Shown: in pieces, positions 47,801 to 58,615 of the stretch | How the letters are laid out: the number at the start of each line of letters is the position of its first letter | Numbering within the stretch: the first letter of the stretch is position 1 | NCBI RefSeq assembly: GCF_030247185.1 | Contig: NC_080572.1 | Span: forward strand, 183,610,866-183,674,865 | DNA: 64,000 nucleotides | From: Malaya genurostris | Taxonomy: Eukaryota > Arthropoda > Insecta > Diptera > Culicidae | Direction: 5' to 3' | The notes under the pieces: model-generated | What the model was told of the DNA's origin: nothing | What the model saw: only the letters and a program-made list of their open reading frames with translations | Databases searched by the model: none | Program-made: the position numbers and the translations under genes

Positions 47801-49503
47801 GTGGCAGAAAGGAGAAGTCGCGACAGTTCAGTCAAAGCTAAATCATCTCCAAAGGATGGTCCTAATGGCGATGACAGGAGCATTCACGACAACTCCTACT
47901 GCTGCTCTAGAGGCGCTACTGTGTATTAAACCACTACATGTGTTCCTAAAACAAGAAGCATTATCTTGTGCATACCGTCTTAGGGTTATAGGGCTTTGGA
48001 ACAGTAACCCATTAGATTATGCTACCAGCCACACTCGCTTGTGGTCTCAAATGGTTACGTGGGATGAGCATTTACTCGCTCCTAGTGACCTAACTCTCAC
48101 ATGCAGTTTTCCTTTTAAAACATTCAATGTGAGCTATCCTCTTCGTTAGGAATGGTTGTCTGGTTGTCTGGAACGACAACTTGATGAACACATAGTTTGT
48201 TATACGGACGGTTCTCTGTTAATTGGTCGTGCTGGTGCTGGTGTCTACTGTCGTGAAATGAGGCTGGAGCAGTCTCATTCACTTGGTAGATACTGTACTG
48301 TGTTCCAAGCAGAAATCTACGCGATTCTGTGTGGAGTACAATCGGCACTTCAGCAGAGGATCTGTGGTAAACGTATTTATTTTTGTTCCGACAGTCAGGC
48401 AGCCTTAAAAGCACTCAGTTCGAATGACTCACGGTCTAATCTAGTGATCGCATGTCGTACTCAAATCGAGGACCTCAGCATTTCAAATGCTGTTTACTTC
48501 TTATGGGTACCCGGCCATTCTGGTATTACTGGAAATGAATGGGCTGATGAGTTGGCTAGAGCTGGTGCAACGAATGATTTCGTTGGTCCTGAACCAGCTT
48601 TACCACTTTCAACTAGTTGGATAAAGCACAAGATTCGTTCTTGGGCTGCATCCAAACATCAGACAAAAGCATTTCTACCGGATTTAAATCTGAAAATGTC
48701 AAAGTGTCTACTGCATTTCTCCAAGCATCATTGCAGTATTCTGGTCAGAGCTCTGGCTGGACATTGCAAACTCAATTATCACATGGCTACTATTCAACGT
48801 GCTGAGTATTATTCGTGTGATTTGTGTGAATGCGATTACGGTACTTCATATCATCTGATAGGTAACTGCCCCGCATTGACGCAGTTTCGTATCCGGGTTT
48901 TTGGTTCTCCATACATGGTTGAGTCTGTGTATGCGGAGCTAAAATTGAAGGATATTCTCTCGTTTCTCACCCAATGTGGTAAGGAGCTATAGTCAGAAGG
49001 GTTCATCGTTCTTCATGGAGTGAATGAATCCTTTCTGTATTCACCTTAAATAGGGTTAAGCAGATTGTTTGGCATTCTTTAGGGGGTACCGAATATACTT
49101 CTGCTCGTACATACTGCGAATCGTTCTGCATTCTTCCGGGAGTGCAGAATGGTGTCGCTTTTGTAAGATCTCTAAATCCTCTCGGGGGTTGGAGGTTTTA
49201 TTAATAGCAGACTGTTCGGGACCTCTTAGAGGTTCAGAATTTACTTCTGCTTCCACCAGATATGATTCCCAGCAGATTGTTCGGCATCCCTTAGGGGTGC
49301 AGAATTTACTTCTGCTTTTATGTGTTTTTGTGTCGTCTTTTTTTCCCATCCTCCTAGTCCAACCCTTACCATTTCCTTTCAATCCTTCCCTCTTATATAT
49401 CAGGAAAATGATGCTAAAAACAAATTGATGGCAAGGCACAAATCTCCAAATATCAAGGGGAACGTGCCATTTGAGCCAATTTGTTCTGATTCCTGATTCC
49501 TGA
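44866..49503 (+). mobile_element. Near full-length Lian-like (LOA-clade) retrotransposon, copy A
   Basis: About 4.6 kb. The 5' end CGGCTGCTCGG is shared with copy B. It has a 530 nt leader, one long coding frame with an in-frame TAG, and a 510 nt 3' UTR, and ends in two and a half TGATTCC heptamers instead of poly(A). A single-frame EN-RT-RNase H architecture, a length near 4.6 kb and a short-repeat 3' end are, as I recall, the marks of the Aedes Lian family. No target duplication is visible at the ends. The 3' UTR holds about three diverged copies of a 48 nt motif (agcagattgtt-ggca...cagaatttacttctgct) at 49060, 49218 and 49270. Confidence 0.9.
45396..48992 (+). CDS. EN-RT-RNase H polyprotein of Lian-like copy A, one in-frame TAG
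   Basis: 1199 codons from ATG 45396 to TAG 48990-48992, with a single internal TAG at 48147-48149. Endonuclease (residues about 1-230): VAQINLQHKRTATM, ALVQEPYF, SDINAHHIIWG, LSDHKYIFF. RT: KFIPKGGRDTYEEAKSFRPI, HAYQRGKSTT, FLDIEGAFDNV, CPQGGVLSPLLWN, FADD at residues 664-667, VKYVGVILDSKLNW. After the TAG, in the same frame: RNase H (VCYTDGSLL, FQAEIYAI, FCSDSQAALKAL, WVPGHSGITGNEWADELA) and CDLCECDYGTSYHLIGNC. All catalytic residues that I can check are present. Nicking, reverse transcription and RNA removal would all come from this protein if the stop is suppressed; otherwise RNase H is lost. The nearest downstream ATG (48152) is out of frame. Confidence 0.9.
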
Positions 49504-51229
49504 AGAGTGTATCTAATCGTTATCGTACAGTGTTGCTAAAAATTTTTAATGATTCATGTTAATGATTCAACAAACTATATCAGGAGCTACGATGAGGGAA
49601 AGTAACAAATCAAGAAATTCTGAATAGAGAACTCAGCAAACGATCCGATTTTTTCGATAAATCAAGAACAAATGCAGCAGTATTTATTTATCTTCTTTCA
49701 CATCACGTTATGATACCTTATTCAATTCAAAATTTATAATATTTTATTATTATTTATAATGTATCAAACACATGCATCATAATAAGTGGTTATTCAATAC
49801 ACCAACAATTTTAATCCTATCAAAATTATGCTTTGTTTCAATAAGTTAGATCCTGATATGAATCATAACCAATTCCGTATAGTGAAATCCATATTTTCGT
49901 AAAAACTTACTTGCCGTGACAATCATCTTGAAATAGAATATATTATATATGTTATACAATAAGTTTCGTTGAATCACTTGCCAGATGCTATTTCCTCTGC
50001 GAATGTTTTTATTTCTACACCCAAAGTGATCCTTATGGAAACCGACAACCACCCGATCATCACTCACACGCTGTATGCAAAGAACCCACCCGCAAATATT
50101 TGCCAACTGCTCACTCCCCTCGCAATGTTAGAAGCAGTACGTCGTTTCATCCAGCTCTCATATATCATCAAAATTATAGTTTATCATATGTGCAAAGAAG
50201 CCGTGCGACAGGACTCCCTGCCCGGCAGCATTGGTGTTTCGCACATATGCAATCTGGGTGATTTTCCGATGAGGATTTTTTCATCTACTCCAACAAGCAC
50301 GACAGTGAAAGATGAGCCACTTAAAATTATTAAAATTTTTCCCGCATTGTAGGTTCTAGCGATTGGTGCTGGAACATGCGATCGAAACGAGGCCACCAAA
50401 CTTCGATATGTGGTTCCAGGCTTCGCATTCCCCGATGAGCACAGTGGTTAAATGTTGAGGCATGATGTGGTAAATGTGATAAAATGTACATTCTGTTAAT
50501 TTGGTGCTAAAGCGCAAATATATTTTTTTATGGTCGTGCATTGCAATTTGGTAAAGCGCCAATCAAACTATAAGATTTGAAACCCGTCATTGTGTAAAAT
50601 GTCGTGAAAAAGAACTTAGCAAACAGTACACAGCACCTACTGTGCCGCCTTTCGATCGAAATATGCTTGTTCATCCTACCAAAATAATATGTCCAAGTCG
50701 AAGACATTTTTGCGGTTCCATGGCCGCAAACCAGCGAACATCGGTTTTCGGTTCCATATTCTAAATGAATTGAATACTTTCACTGATGGTTGGCTGGCAG
50801 AAGTTCGTCGTCGTGGTTTTTCAGCCACGGTTGGCAGATTCTGGATCGTAGCAGAATTTCAAACCCGACATATGTCGCCTAGAGGTCGAGTCAATTTGGC
50901 AAGTGGCCCGGCAAGGAACAGTGCAGCCTGTCTTTGTTGAATTCTGGGTGTTCTAGGATGTTTCAATTGCTCTAATCGTAGCAGAGAAAAGCGTATTAAT
51001 TTGTTCTAACGCGTTAAATTGCAGTCGGAATATGGTTCATGTTAGAATGTAGAGGTTGGGTGAGTGGTACTGAGGTTTTTGCTGTTAGTCTACGAGAAGA
51101 CGACGAAGTTGGTTGACTCATAAACTTATGCACCTAATCGTAATGCAGCACTCGGTCTTTTTTTGTATTTTGAAATAAAATTTCACATTTTATTAACGAT
51201 GATTTGTCGTAGTCTTGTTAATATGTAGA
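49504..51229. other. Unassigned sequence
   Basis: AT-rich at first, with two less AT-rich patches: 50030-50300 and 50690-50940. The latter is open on the plus strand for 83 codons (MSKSKTFLRFHGRKPANIG...), with no family recognised. A short hairpin word (cgtcgtcgtggtttttcagccacgg) lies at about 50805-50830. No repeat ends seen. Confidence 0.3.
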
Positions 51230-51480
51230 GCCGCCTCGAGTGCTGTGGCGGACAAGTATAGCTAGACATGCTTGGTTCTTCTAGTCATTTGGGCTGTCTT
51301 TTCATGTGTTTTCATATGTAGCGTAGTTTAACTGGCCAAACAATTTCCCAGTTTGGAGCTAGCTACGAGTTCGAGTCCAGTCTCTGCGGTAACAATTTCC
51401 CGGGTTTCATTGCATAGTTGCATTCGCATGTAATTTTTACGATTTGATTTTTTCCGTCGAATTCTGATCAAATTTAAAAT
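51230..51480 (+). repeat. Single tRNA-like arm of the foldback family
   Basis: ctagacatgcttggttcttctagtcatttgggctgtc, then a tRNA-like stretch 51318-51390 with A-box-like TAGTTTAACTG and B-box-like GAGTTCGAGTCCA, then tctctgcggtaac-atttcccgggtttcattgcat and gcattcgcatgtaattttt. It is the same module as 43680-43865 and 54960-55090, but the opposite arm is not found, so it is a half element or a SINE-like solo copy. Confidence 0.65.
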
Positions 51481-52295
51481 TTTACTTACGACCATTCGTA
51501 ATTGTTGTTGTGGAAGGAGGTCTCGATAAAAAACCTCGATACAAAAAGGATCATCACAGTATTGCTAAGCTCGCTCATATTGTGCAGATAATTCTTACTC
51601 GTGTGCCAACAATACATCTGAAACTCCCGTGCGAGTGTGCTCCCCATGGTTATTTCCATCCTTTATTTTGTTATCGCAGTGCTCTTCTGTGAGTGACGAT
51701 GAAATACCAAGCACTCCTACCGTGCATATTCCACCGCTCATTCTTTCATTGGCCAATGCAATCTGATCAAGATTGATCATGCTGTGATTAGAAGCAATTT
51801 TTTTTTCTAAAAAACAACAATAACACCTTAAAATGTTTAACCTGCACCTTTTTGTGAGTGACTCATTAACGTGCACGGAAGAGTTCGAGTAAGATAGAAT
51901 ACGCCTCGCACTCGCTCGAGAATGTGCTACATGCACTGGGTTCTCGCTCTATTAGCAACACTGGTTCATCATTTTAAAAACTGTAAGACAATATTTATTT
52001 CAAATACACAGTTTTTTTTGGATTATATATGTTTTTTTACCTTCATGTCATTCACCTCTTCGGGCCAGAGAAACTTTCTGACCTTATGTGCGGGGTTGTG
52101 AGTCGAAACCAGGTGGGCTGTATGAAAGGCGTCGACTAACGTTACACGCGTCCCTTAAAAATCTGTTATAGTTTATAAGCTTTTAATTTTTTAATTTTCA
52201 GAAAATGCCTTACGTTTCGTCTTCGACTCATCAGTGCGTCAGCAGATTATTTTACTTTTTAATATAGTTATTGATTATAACGGTTCGTTTACTTA
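51481..52295. other. Unassigned sequence
   Basis: Short overlapping frames only (plus 51510-51692, minus 51595-51936). Includes cttcgtcttcgactcatcagtgc (about 52215-52238), a phrase with counterparts near 55365-55390 and 55610-55640 (gactcaaagacgaaa), so part of it belongs to a dispersed repeat. Confidence 0.3.
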
Positions 52296-53372
52296 ACACA
52301 TGAAACGGGTCAAAATTTTAAGTCGATCCGAACAGAAACAGCTGAGTTATCGAGGTTGGAGTAAAGTCGTTTTGTAGTTTGTTGAAAAAATGAAAAAAAA
52401 AAAACGAGTTTCGTGTTTTGATAAAACATTTTTTTTTAATGGGTAAAAACACCGTGCAAGCGAAACAATGGATTGAAAAATGTTATCCGGACTCTTGTCC
52501 ATCAAAAGCAACGATTTGTCGGTGGTTCGCCGAGTTTAAACGTGGTCGTTCCGACACAAATGACGCGGAACGTTCGGGTAGACCTGTGGAAGCCGTTACA
52601 CCGCAAAATGTGAGTGAAGTGACAAAAATTATAATGAAAGATCGTAAAGTGAAGTTCCGTGAGATTGCTGAGATGACACAGATATCATATGGAAGTGTGT
52701 TTACTATCCTTCATGAAAAATTGAGCATGGAAAAGGTTTTTTCCAAGTGGGTGGCGCGATTGCTTTCGATAGAACAAAGCGGCAGTCATCTGAGTGACGC
52801 ACAGCTGGCGAAAGCCGTCCGAAAACGTAGCAATCAGCTGGCAAAGTCATGGCGTCAGTTTTTTGGGATACGCATGGCGTGATTTTCATTGACTACCTCG
52901 AAAAAGGTAAATCGATCAACAGTGATTATTATATTGACTTACTGGTGCGTTTGAAAGAGGAAATCGCAAAAAAACGACCGCACATGCAGAGAAAAAAGTC
53001 CTTTTTCATCAAAACAATGCACCCTGCCACAAGTCGATGAAAACAATGGCGAAATTGAACGAATTGGGCTTTGATCTGCTTCCCCACCCCCCATACTCGC
53101 CAGATTTAGCCCCCAGTGACTACTGGCTTTTTGCTGATCTTAAAAAAATGCTCCAGGGAAAAAGATTTGGCTCAAATGAGGAGGTCATCGCTGAAACTGA
53201 AGCTTATTTTGAAGTGAAAGATAAATATTTTTATAAACATGGTATTGAAAAATTGGAAAAACGTTGGAACCATTGTATCACCCTAAAAAGTGATTATGTT
53301 GATGAATAAACAAAAATTTTGCAAAAAAATGTTGTTTCCATTGTTAGTCTCGGGACTTATTGACCCATGTGT
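52296..53372 (+). mobile_element. Dead mariner-family transposon
   Basis: Imperfect inverted ends (ACACATG...GGGTCAA...AAGTC..CCGA at the left, the same order inverted at the right near 53340-53372) are flanked by TA. It encodes mariner transposase pieces in more than one frame (see 52418-53309). About 1.08 kb, slightly short for an intact mariner. Confidence 0.8.
52418..53309 (+). pseudogene. Mariner transposase remnant
   Basis: DNA-binding half: MGKNTVQAKQWIEKCYPDSC, SKATICRWFAEFKRG, NDAERSGRPVEAVTPQNV and REIAEMTQISYGSVFTIL. The stretch that should hold the first catalytic Asp is missing. After a frame change comes GVIFIDYLEKGKSINSDYYI. The second catalytic region reads HQNNAPCHK in the appropriate frame, with Asn in place of Asp. 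After another frame change the third region reads PYSPDLAPSDYWLF, and the C-terminus EKRWNHCITLKSDYVDE follows. Missing, shifted and substituted catalytic parts make it inactive. Confidence 0.85.
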
Positions 53373-53374
53373 TA

Positions 53375-53560
53375 TATTGAACATATTTCTGATGTTATTT
53401 GTTTTCCAAGAAAGTTATAATAATGAAATAATAATAATATTAACAATCTTAATCTTGTTATTATCATTGTTGATTTTCCTATATTTTGAATTCATACCAG
53501 AACTTTCAATACTAATTATGAAGTAGTAATAATAAATATTATTATTTTTATTATTATTAT
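53375..53560. other. AT-rich spacer
   Basis: Very rich in aataataat and attatta runs. The short open frame across it is low complexity. Confidence 0.4.
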
Positions 53561-53880
53561 TTTTTTCCATAAATACGTTTATTTCTAATTTGAAGTTTTT
53601 AAAGACGAAAAAGTTTTTTACCCCTAAATTTATGCTAGGCGCACAAAGCCATGATCAGTCGAAGACGAAACGTAAACATATGAAAATGGTCCATAAATAC
53701 GTTTATTTCTGATTTGAAGTTTTTGAAGACGTTTTTTACCCCTAAATTTATGCTAGGCGCACAAAACCATGATCTCGAGGACGAAACGTAAACATATGAA
53801 AATGGTTTTGTGCGCCTAACATTAATTTGGGGATAAAAAACTTTTTCCCCTTCAAATTGCCTAGAAAATGCCTGTTTTTC
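53561..53880. repeat. Tandem plus inverted repeat with a LINE-end motif
   Basis: A unit of about 127 bp occurs twice (53568-53694 and 53695-53810): ccataaatacgtttatttct, gatttgaagttttt-aagacg, acccctaaatttatgctagg, cgcacaaa-ccatgatc, gacgaaacgtaaacatatg. A third, inverted partial copy follows (ttttgtgcgcctaacattaatttgggg, 53801-53830). The unit begins with nearly the same word that ends the I-like elements (cataaatacgtttatttct next to a T-run), so it may have begun as LINE 3' ends. Confidence 0.65.
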
Positions 53881-54055
53881 ATGATTGAGCAAAATGATTC
53901 ATATCACGAAAATTTTAATGGATGATGAATTATTGTTCGTAATATGAAGCATTTTACTCATGAAATCATGAATAATAGGCATGATCTCATGAGAAGAAAT
54001 GTTCATGATTCCAGGATTTTTAATCATGGTACCGGCAATGGATTTTTATCAGTGT
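53870..54055. mobile_element. ATGA-rich palindromic MITE, copy 2 (inverted)
   Basis: Inverted partner of 38099-38295: ends ggtaccggcaatggatttttatcagtgtag and carries tcatgaaatcatgaataat-type words. The left end is not clean. Confidence 0.6.
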
Positions 54056-54169
54056 AGAAAATTCCAAAGTTGTTCTGAATTGCAGTTTTAGTTTTCCATT
54101 GTAAAATTTATTAGTGATGAGTAACACGATTGATTTTAATATAATTTTTCTTAACATATTTGGCATAAA

Positions 54170-54532
54170 TAACGTTTCTGAAACAAGCAATGAGATTTGT
54201 GTAATGAATGTGGAAATCGCCCATCATATGGCTATTTTTGGAATGGATGTGAAGAGTAAGTGCAAGAAAATGAAGTTTAAGCTCGTTTCAAAATCCAAGA
54301 TGATGTTGCTTGAAACCCCTAACAATATGAGTACTTTCGGAACGAGATTGAAAAGAGAATGTCAAAACACGATGTTTGAGGTGATTCTGAAATTCCAGAA
54401 AACTACTTCCGGTTTCTTGATATACCTAGAAAACCATTACACTATGGGTATTTTCGAAAAGAATTGATGAAAACGTGCCGGAAAACAATGTTTAGGGTCG
54501 TTCCAAAATCCAAGATAGCGACCTTCGTATCT
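54170..54532. repeat. Tandem repeat of about 100-116 bp, left of the nested element
   Basis: Words tatggctatttttgga, tatgagtactttcgga and tatgggtattttcgaa at about 54228, 54328 and 54443, each followed by gat-tgaa-ag, aaaacgatgttt-aggt, ccaaaatccaagatg and acttccgg. The array continues on the far side of the 54541-62026 element (62035 onward). Confidence 0.65.
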
Positions 54533-54540
54533 TCTATACC
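54533..54540. repeat. 8 bp target duplication (left) of TAACGCTCGTAT element 2
   Basis: TCTATACC; the right copy at 62027-62034 is TCTATACT (7 of 8). Confidence 0.75.
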
Positions 54541-54689
54541 TAACGCTCGTATATGTTTTTACGAAAAATAGTACATTTGGCGTAAAAATCAAGGTAATAC
54601 AGTAAATCGACTTTGAAAAAAAACAGTACATTTTACAGTACGCATTTTTCTGAAAATAGTGAATGCAAATATATTTGACCAGCTTCTCA

Positions 54690-55090
54690 CGAGAAAAACA
54701 GATAGAAATAATGCCATGCGAATACGACTATGTAATGAAAACCGCGAAAAAACAGAGATGGGACTTCAATTCGTAGCTAGCTCCTATCCGGGTAAATCGT
54801 TTTGTCAATTAAATTATCCTGCATGTGAAACACTCGAAGAAATTGCCTAATTGAACAAAAGAACCGAGCATGTTCAGCTGTGCTCGGACGCCACGGCGTT
54901 CATTTGTTGTCATTTCTCTATAGCAATCCCTCCGCCAGTTGTTTCAGCCCTCAATTGTTCTATTTTTTCTATTTTAGGAGCTAACTACGGGTTCGAATCC
55001 CGTCTCTGCGGTAGCTTTTTCGCGGTTTTCATCACACAGTTGTTTTCGCATATCATTTTTTTAAATATGTGTTCCTCGTTAGATAACTAT
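54690..55090. repeat. Foldback with two inverted tRNA-like arms
   Basis: The plus-strand arm has B-box-like GGGTTCGAATCCC (about 54975-54987), then gtctctgcggtagctttttcgcggttttcatcac. The minus-strand arm (54825-54750) has A-box-like TAATTTAATTG and a degraded B box (GAATTGAAGTCCC). The centre is near 54880 (gaaccgagcatgttcagctgtgctcgg, itself a hairpin). Sits at the same place as in element 1. Confidence 0.65.
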
Positions 55091-55189
55091 CAAATGTAAA
55101 ACTAGCTCAATACGGCTCTACGTCTTGAAAATACTAAACAAATCGTTCAAAGCAAAAAATTATCAAATGAATTATATTCATAATCTCAT

Positions 55190-56210
55190 TTTTTGCCTTT
55201 CTCATATAGAAAGGCTATACAAACTTAGATTCAAATGAAAGGTCTTGTTGTCCCATACAAAACTCCTGAATATTATTTGGATCCACGTCCAGTTCCGGAA
55301 TTATGGGGTAGAATGTGCAATAAATTGTGAAAATAAGTGCACATGCAATTTGAATTGCTCTGCACTGATGAGTCAAAGACGAAAAGTAAAAATAATAAAA
55401 ACGGTTATATGCCCTAGTACAAAATTTGGCTAACCCCTAAATGACCATACCTGCATCGGCCAGAAATAGTCGAAAACACGTTTTCGTTCGGCACGTCAGA
55501 AAAGACATTGCACTCCGTTGCGAAACAAAAAGTGTTCTGTAGGTTGCAGAAACTTTACGTCTGCTTAGCGGTTCAAATTGAACTGCCGAGTTTAGCACTA
55601 AGCACAGGTCTAAGTCAAAGACGAAACGTAAAAATAATAAAAACGGTTATGTGCCCTAGCACAAAATTTGGCTAACCCCTAAATGAAGTGCATCAACTTT
55701 TTTCGGAGATGGCTAAACCGATTTCATCGAACTTAGATTCAAATGAAAGGTCTTGTGGTCCCACACAAAATTTCGGAATATTATTTTGATCCGACTTTTG
55801 GTTCCGGAGTTATGGGGTAAAATGTGCAAAAAAATGAAAATAGGTTTTCTAACTTTTCTCATAGATAGCGCGATCGATTTTCACGAACTTTGGTTCAAAT
55901 GAAAGGTTCTGTGGTCCCATACGTATTTCCTGAATTTCATTCGGATTCGATTCCGGATCCGGAAATATAGGGTAAAGTGTGTTAAAAATTTTATACAATC
56001 ACTGAAAAGGGCGAAAACCCTTAAAAAAATTCTAAATCGACCTCAAATCTTCTCCTATTGATGGTTTTTATTAGTAGACGGTAAAAAAAATCGATTTCGG
56101 TTATACTTTTATTATTATGAAGAATACCACAGTATTATATATGATAGTATGATTGATATTAGAAAGGCATCATTACACCACTAGGCGGATTAAAACCGGT
56201 TTTTTATTTT
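55190..56210. repeat. Dispersed degenerate repeat element (GCCTTTCT...AGAAAGGC)
   Basis: Begins tgcctttctcatatagaaaggc (a hairpin) and ends gaaaggcatcattacaccactaggcgg and aaaaccggtt. Inside, attcaaatgaaaggtctt, ttggtcccatacaaaa, tccggaattatggggta and ccgatttcacgaactt-type phrases recur about every 200 bp. An additional 'gacgaaa-gtaaaaataataaaaacggttat...cctaaatga' unit occurs twice (55378-55446 and 55619-55686). It interrupts the TAACGCTCGTAT element relative to copy 1. Confidence 0.7.
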
Positions 56211-56599
56211 CATTTTAGGACATTCTAAGGTTCAACGAAAACAAAAACAAAATGCACGAATTATTCATCAAACTTTTTTGAGAAGCGGATATTTTTGATG
56301 ATGATTTTTATTTTATTTATATTTTCTTCTTGGATTGAGACATTTTTTATTTTCTAATTATCAAAATTTCGTTAAATTGTCGTGACGCGCTCTGAACAAA
56401 AATGGGTTATGAAAAAATTGTTGTTTGCATGTACTCACATTCACATTAGTATTCGCAACGTGTTGCCACTGTTCTTTCTGACGCTTTGTAATGCCACAAA
56501 TCGAATTGTATTAATTTTTTGTGTGAAAAATACAGTACATTTCAGTGTAAAAATACAGTACGTTTGAGGGTAAAACGTAGTACGCAACATTTGGGTTAA

Positions 56600-57290
56600 T
56601 AAGTCGAAATGTATAAAATGTCAAGGGCCTCATTAGGATAATCTTTGCGATAAAGATATTGAAAAATGTGTTTATTGTGGGGAGAGTCCTCATGATGATC
56701 TTTCAGTATGCGCTGCATTTAAGTTGCGTAAGAACAAAATGAAGCTTTCTTTAAAAGCACGGTCTGAGCGCACATATGCAGAAATGCTCAAAACGATCAT
56801 CTATGTCCCACCTTTGGAAACCGAAAACGGTTTTTCAAATCTTGCGGAGCCAGAGGAATCTGACTCTGACGGAAATAGTGAGGATACCTCGTTTGTCACT
56901 CCTAAAGGGTCTGTTAAGAGGAGATTACCAAACGACAAAATACCAAAAAAGACACCTAAAATTACACCTTCAAAAAAAGATCCCCGTGTTAAAGCTAAAA
57001 AGCCAAATTTAAAACCAAAAACTGTGTCTCCTGGTTTGTCAAATTCACAAACCAATCCAGGAACTAGCACAAGAAAAGCAATAATCCAGTGGGCTCCGTT
57101 TCACAGCCGCCATCAGGATTACTGAAGTTTTCGGAAATTGTAGAATGGATTTTCGCAGCATTCAATATTTCTGAACCTCTAAAGACCATCATAACGGCAT
57201 TCCTTCCAATAGCTAGAACTTTTTTGAAACAGTTATCAGCTCAATGGCCAGTTCTTTAAGGTTTTGTATCATTTGATGGATAATTTATCA
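56600..57290 (+). pseudogene. ORF1 remnant of I-like copy 3
   Basis: C-terminal two thirds: knuckles CIKCQGPH and CVYCGESPHDDLSVC, RTYAEMLKT, LETENGFSNLAEPEESDSDG, KKTPKITPSKKDPRVK. A one-base loss near 57078 (agaaaag-caataatcc compared with copy 2) shifts the frame, and TTTAAG near 57255 creates a stop. The ATGGATAA overlap with ORF2 is still present at about 57276. Confidence 0.85.
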
Positions 57291-58034
57291 TCCGCCGCAA
57301 ATGATCCAATCACTGTCCTGCAGTGGAATTGTCGAAGCATCATGCCAAAACTTGATTCATTTAAAATTTTGTTGCATAGTCAAAAATGTGATGTATTTGC
57401 TTTGTGCGAAACATGACTTACATCAAACATAGCCTTAAATTTTAATGACTTTAACATTATACGTCTCGACAGAGACTCTCCGTATGGTGGAGTGCTTTTG
57501 GGAATTAAGAAATGTTATTCCTTTTATAGATTAAACATTCCTTCGACTTCTAGTATAGAAGTTGTTGCTTGTCAAATAAACATTAAAGGGAAGGATATTT
57601 GCATTGCTTCGGTATATATTCCTCCAAGAGCTCAGGTTGGACAACGACAGCTTAATGAAATTGTCGAAGCCCTTCCTGCTCCACGTTTGATTTTTGGAGA
57701 TTTCAATTCGCACGTTATTCTGTGGGGTTCCGTTTACAATGATAACGGATCATCTTTAATACAAAATATTTGTGACAATTTCAACATGACAGTATTGAAT
57801 ATGGGTAGCAGGACACGGATTCCAAGACCTCATGCACGTCTAAGTGCATTAGATTTATCTCTTTGCTCGACTTCAATTCGACTAGATTGCACCTGGAAAG
57901 TATTTCCTGTTTTACACGGTAGCGATCATTTACCAATCATCATCTCAATTAACAGTAACAAAGGCATTGCTAATTCAGTTAATATTCCATATGATTTGAC
58001 AAAAAATATTGACTGGATTCAATTCCAAAGTAAT

Positions 58035-58042
58035 ATGTCAAG
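58035..58042. repeat. 8 bp target duplication (left) of hAT-like element
   Basis: ATGTCAAG; identical copy at 59922-59929. The reading of ORF2 continues directly across when one copy is used. Confidence 0.88.
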
Positions 58043-58313
58043 CAGGGTTGCGAACGGTACCGGAGAATGACACGAAACAGCAGACAGTAAAACCGCACAA
58101 ATGGTAGCTGTAGCCGAATGAACTTTGCGTGACTGCAGCGGATAAAAATGTCATAGCTCTCATGACATTTTCTCTCGTGGATGTACCCGTATGCTCTCAT
58201 CGGTTGCTGTTCTACTCTCTTCAATCAGAGAATGGCTTACCACAAAGAACAGTTTCTCCTTTCAAATTCTATATATTGTTCCGGTTGTCGAATCGCGTTG
58301 AATCGCTGCCCGC

Positions 58314-58590
58314 TGCGTTTTTTTTCATTACTACGTTTGTTTCATAAGGATTCTTAGTGTCAGTAGGATTGTAGTACCGAGTAATGCCAAAACTTTGCTT
58401 TGCTTCATAAGGCAATATACATAAGTTTTTCTTCGCCGTAGCAATACATTTCGAATATCATATAAGTATGTCTGAATTCATAAGTCAATCTAAATACTGT
58501 TTTTACCAAGCGATTTGCTATTATAAATTACATTAAATAAAAAACATTCATTTTGTACATGATCGTATAACTAATAACTAATTTCAGGTT
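58314..58590 (-). mobile_element. 3' UTR fragment of an I-like retrotransposon
   Basis: Read on the minus strand: (ctgaaattagt...) gtacaaaatgaatgt-ttttatttaatgtaattta, agcaaatcgcttgg-aaaaacagt-tttaga, atatgatattcgaaatgtatt, ctacggcgaagaaaaacttatgtatattgcc. It matches 21960-22150 of copy 2. It ends in a T-run (58317-58325). About 60 bp of extra sequence lies between the gcc and the T-run. A 5'-truncated LINE tail inside the hAT-like element. Confidence 0.78.
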
Positions 58591-58615
58591 GTTCGCTGCG
58601 GTGTCAAGCAATATA

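Noticed and set aside
52418..53526. Active mariner transposase
   Set aside because: Frameshifts, a missing first catalytic region and Asn in place of the second Asp.
53561..53830. CRISPR-like array
   Set aside because: Only two direct units and one inverted unit, no regular spacers, and the setting is an insect nuclear genome.
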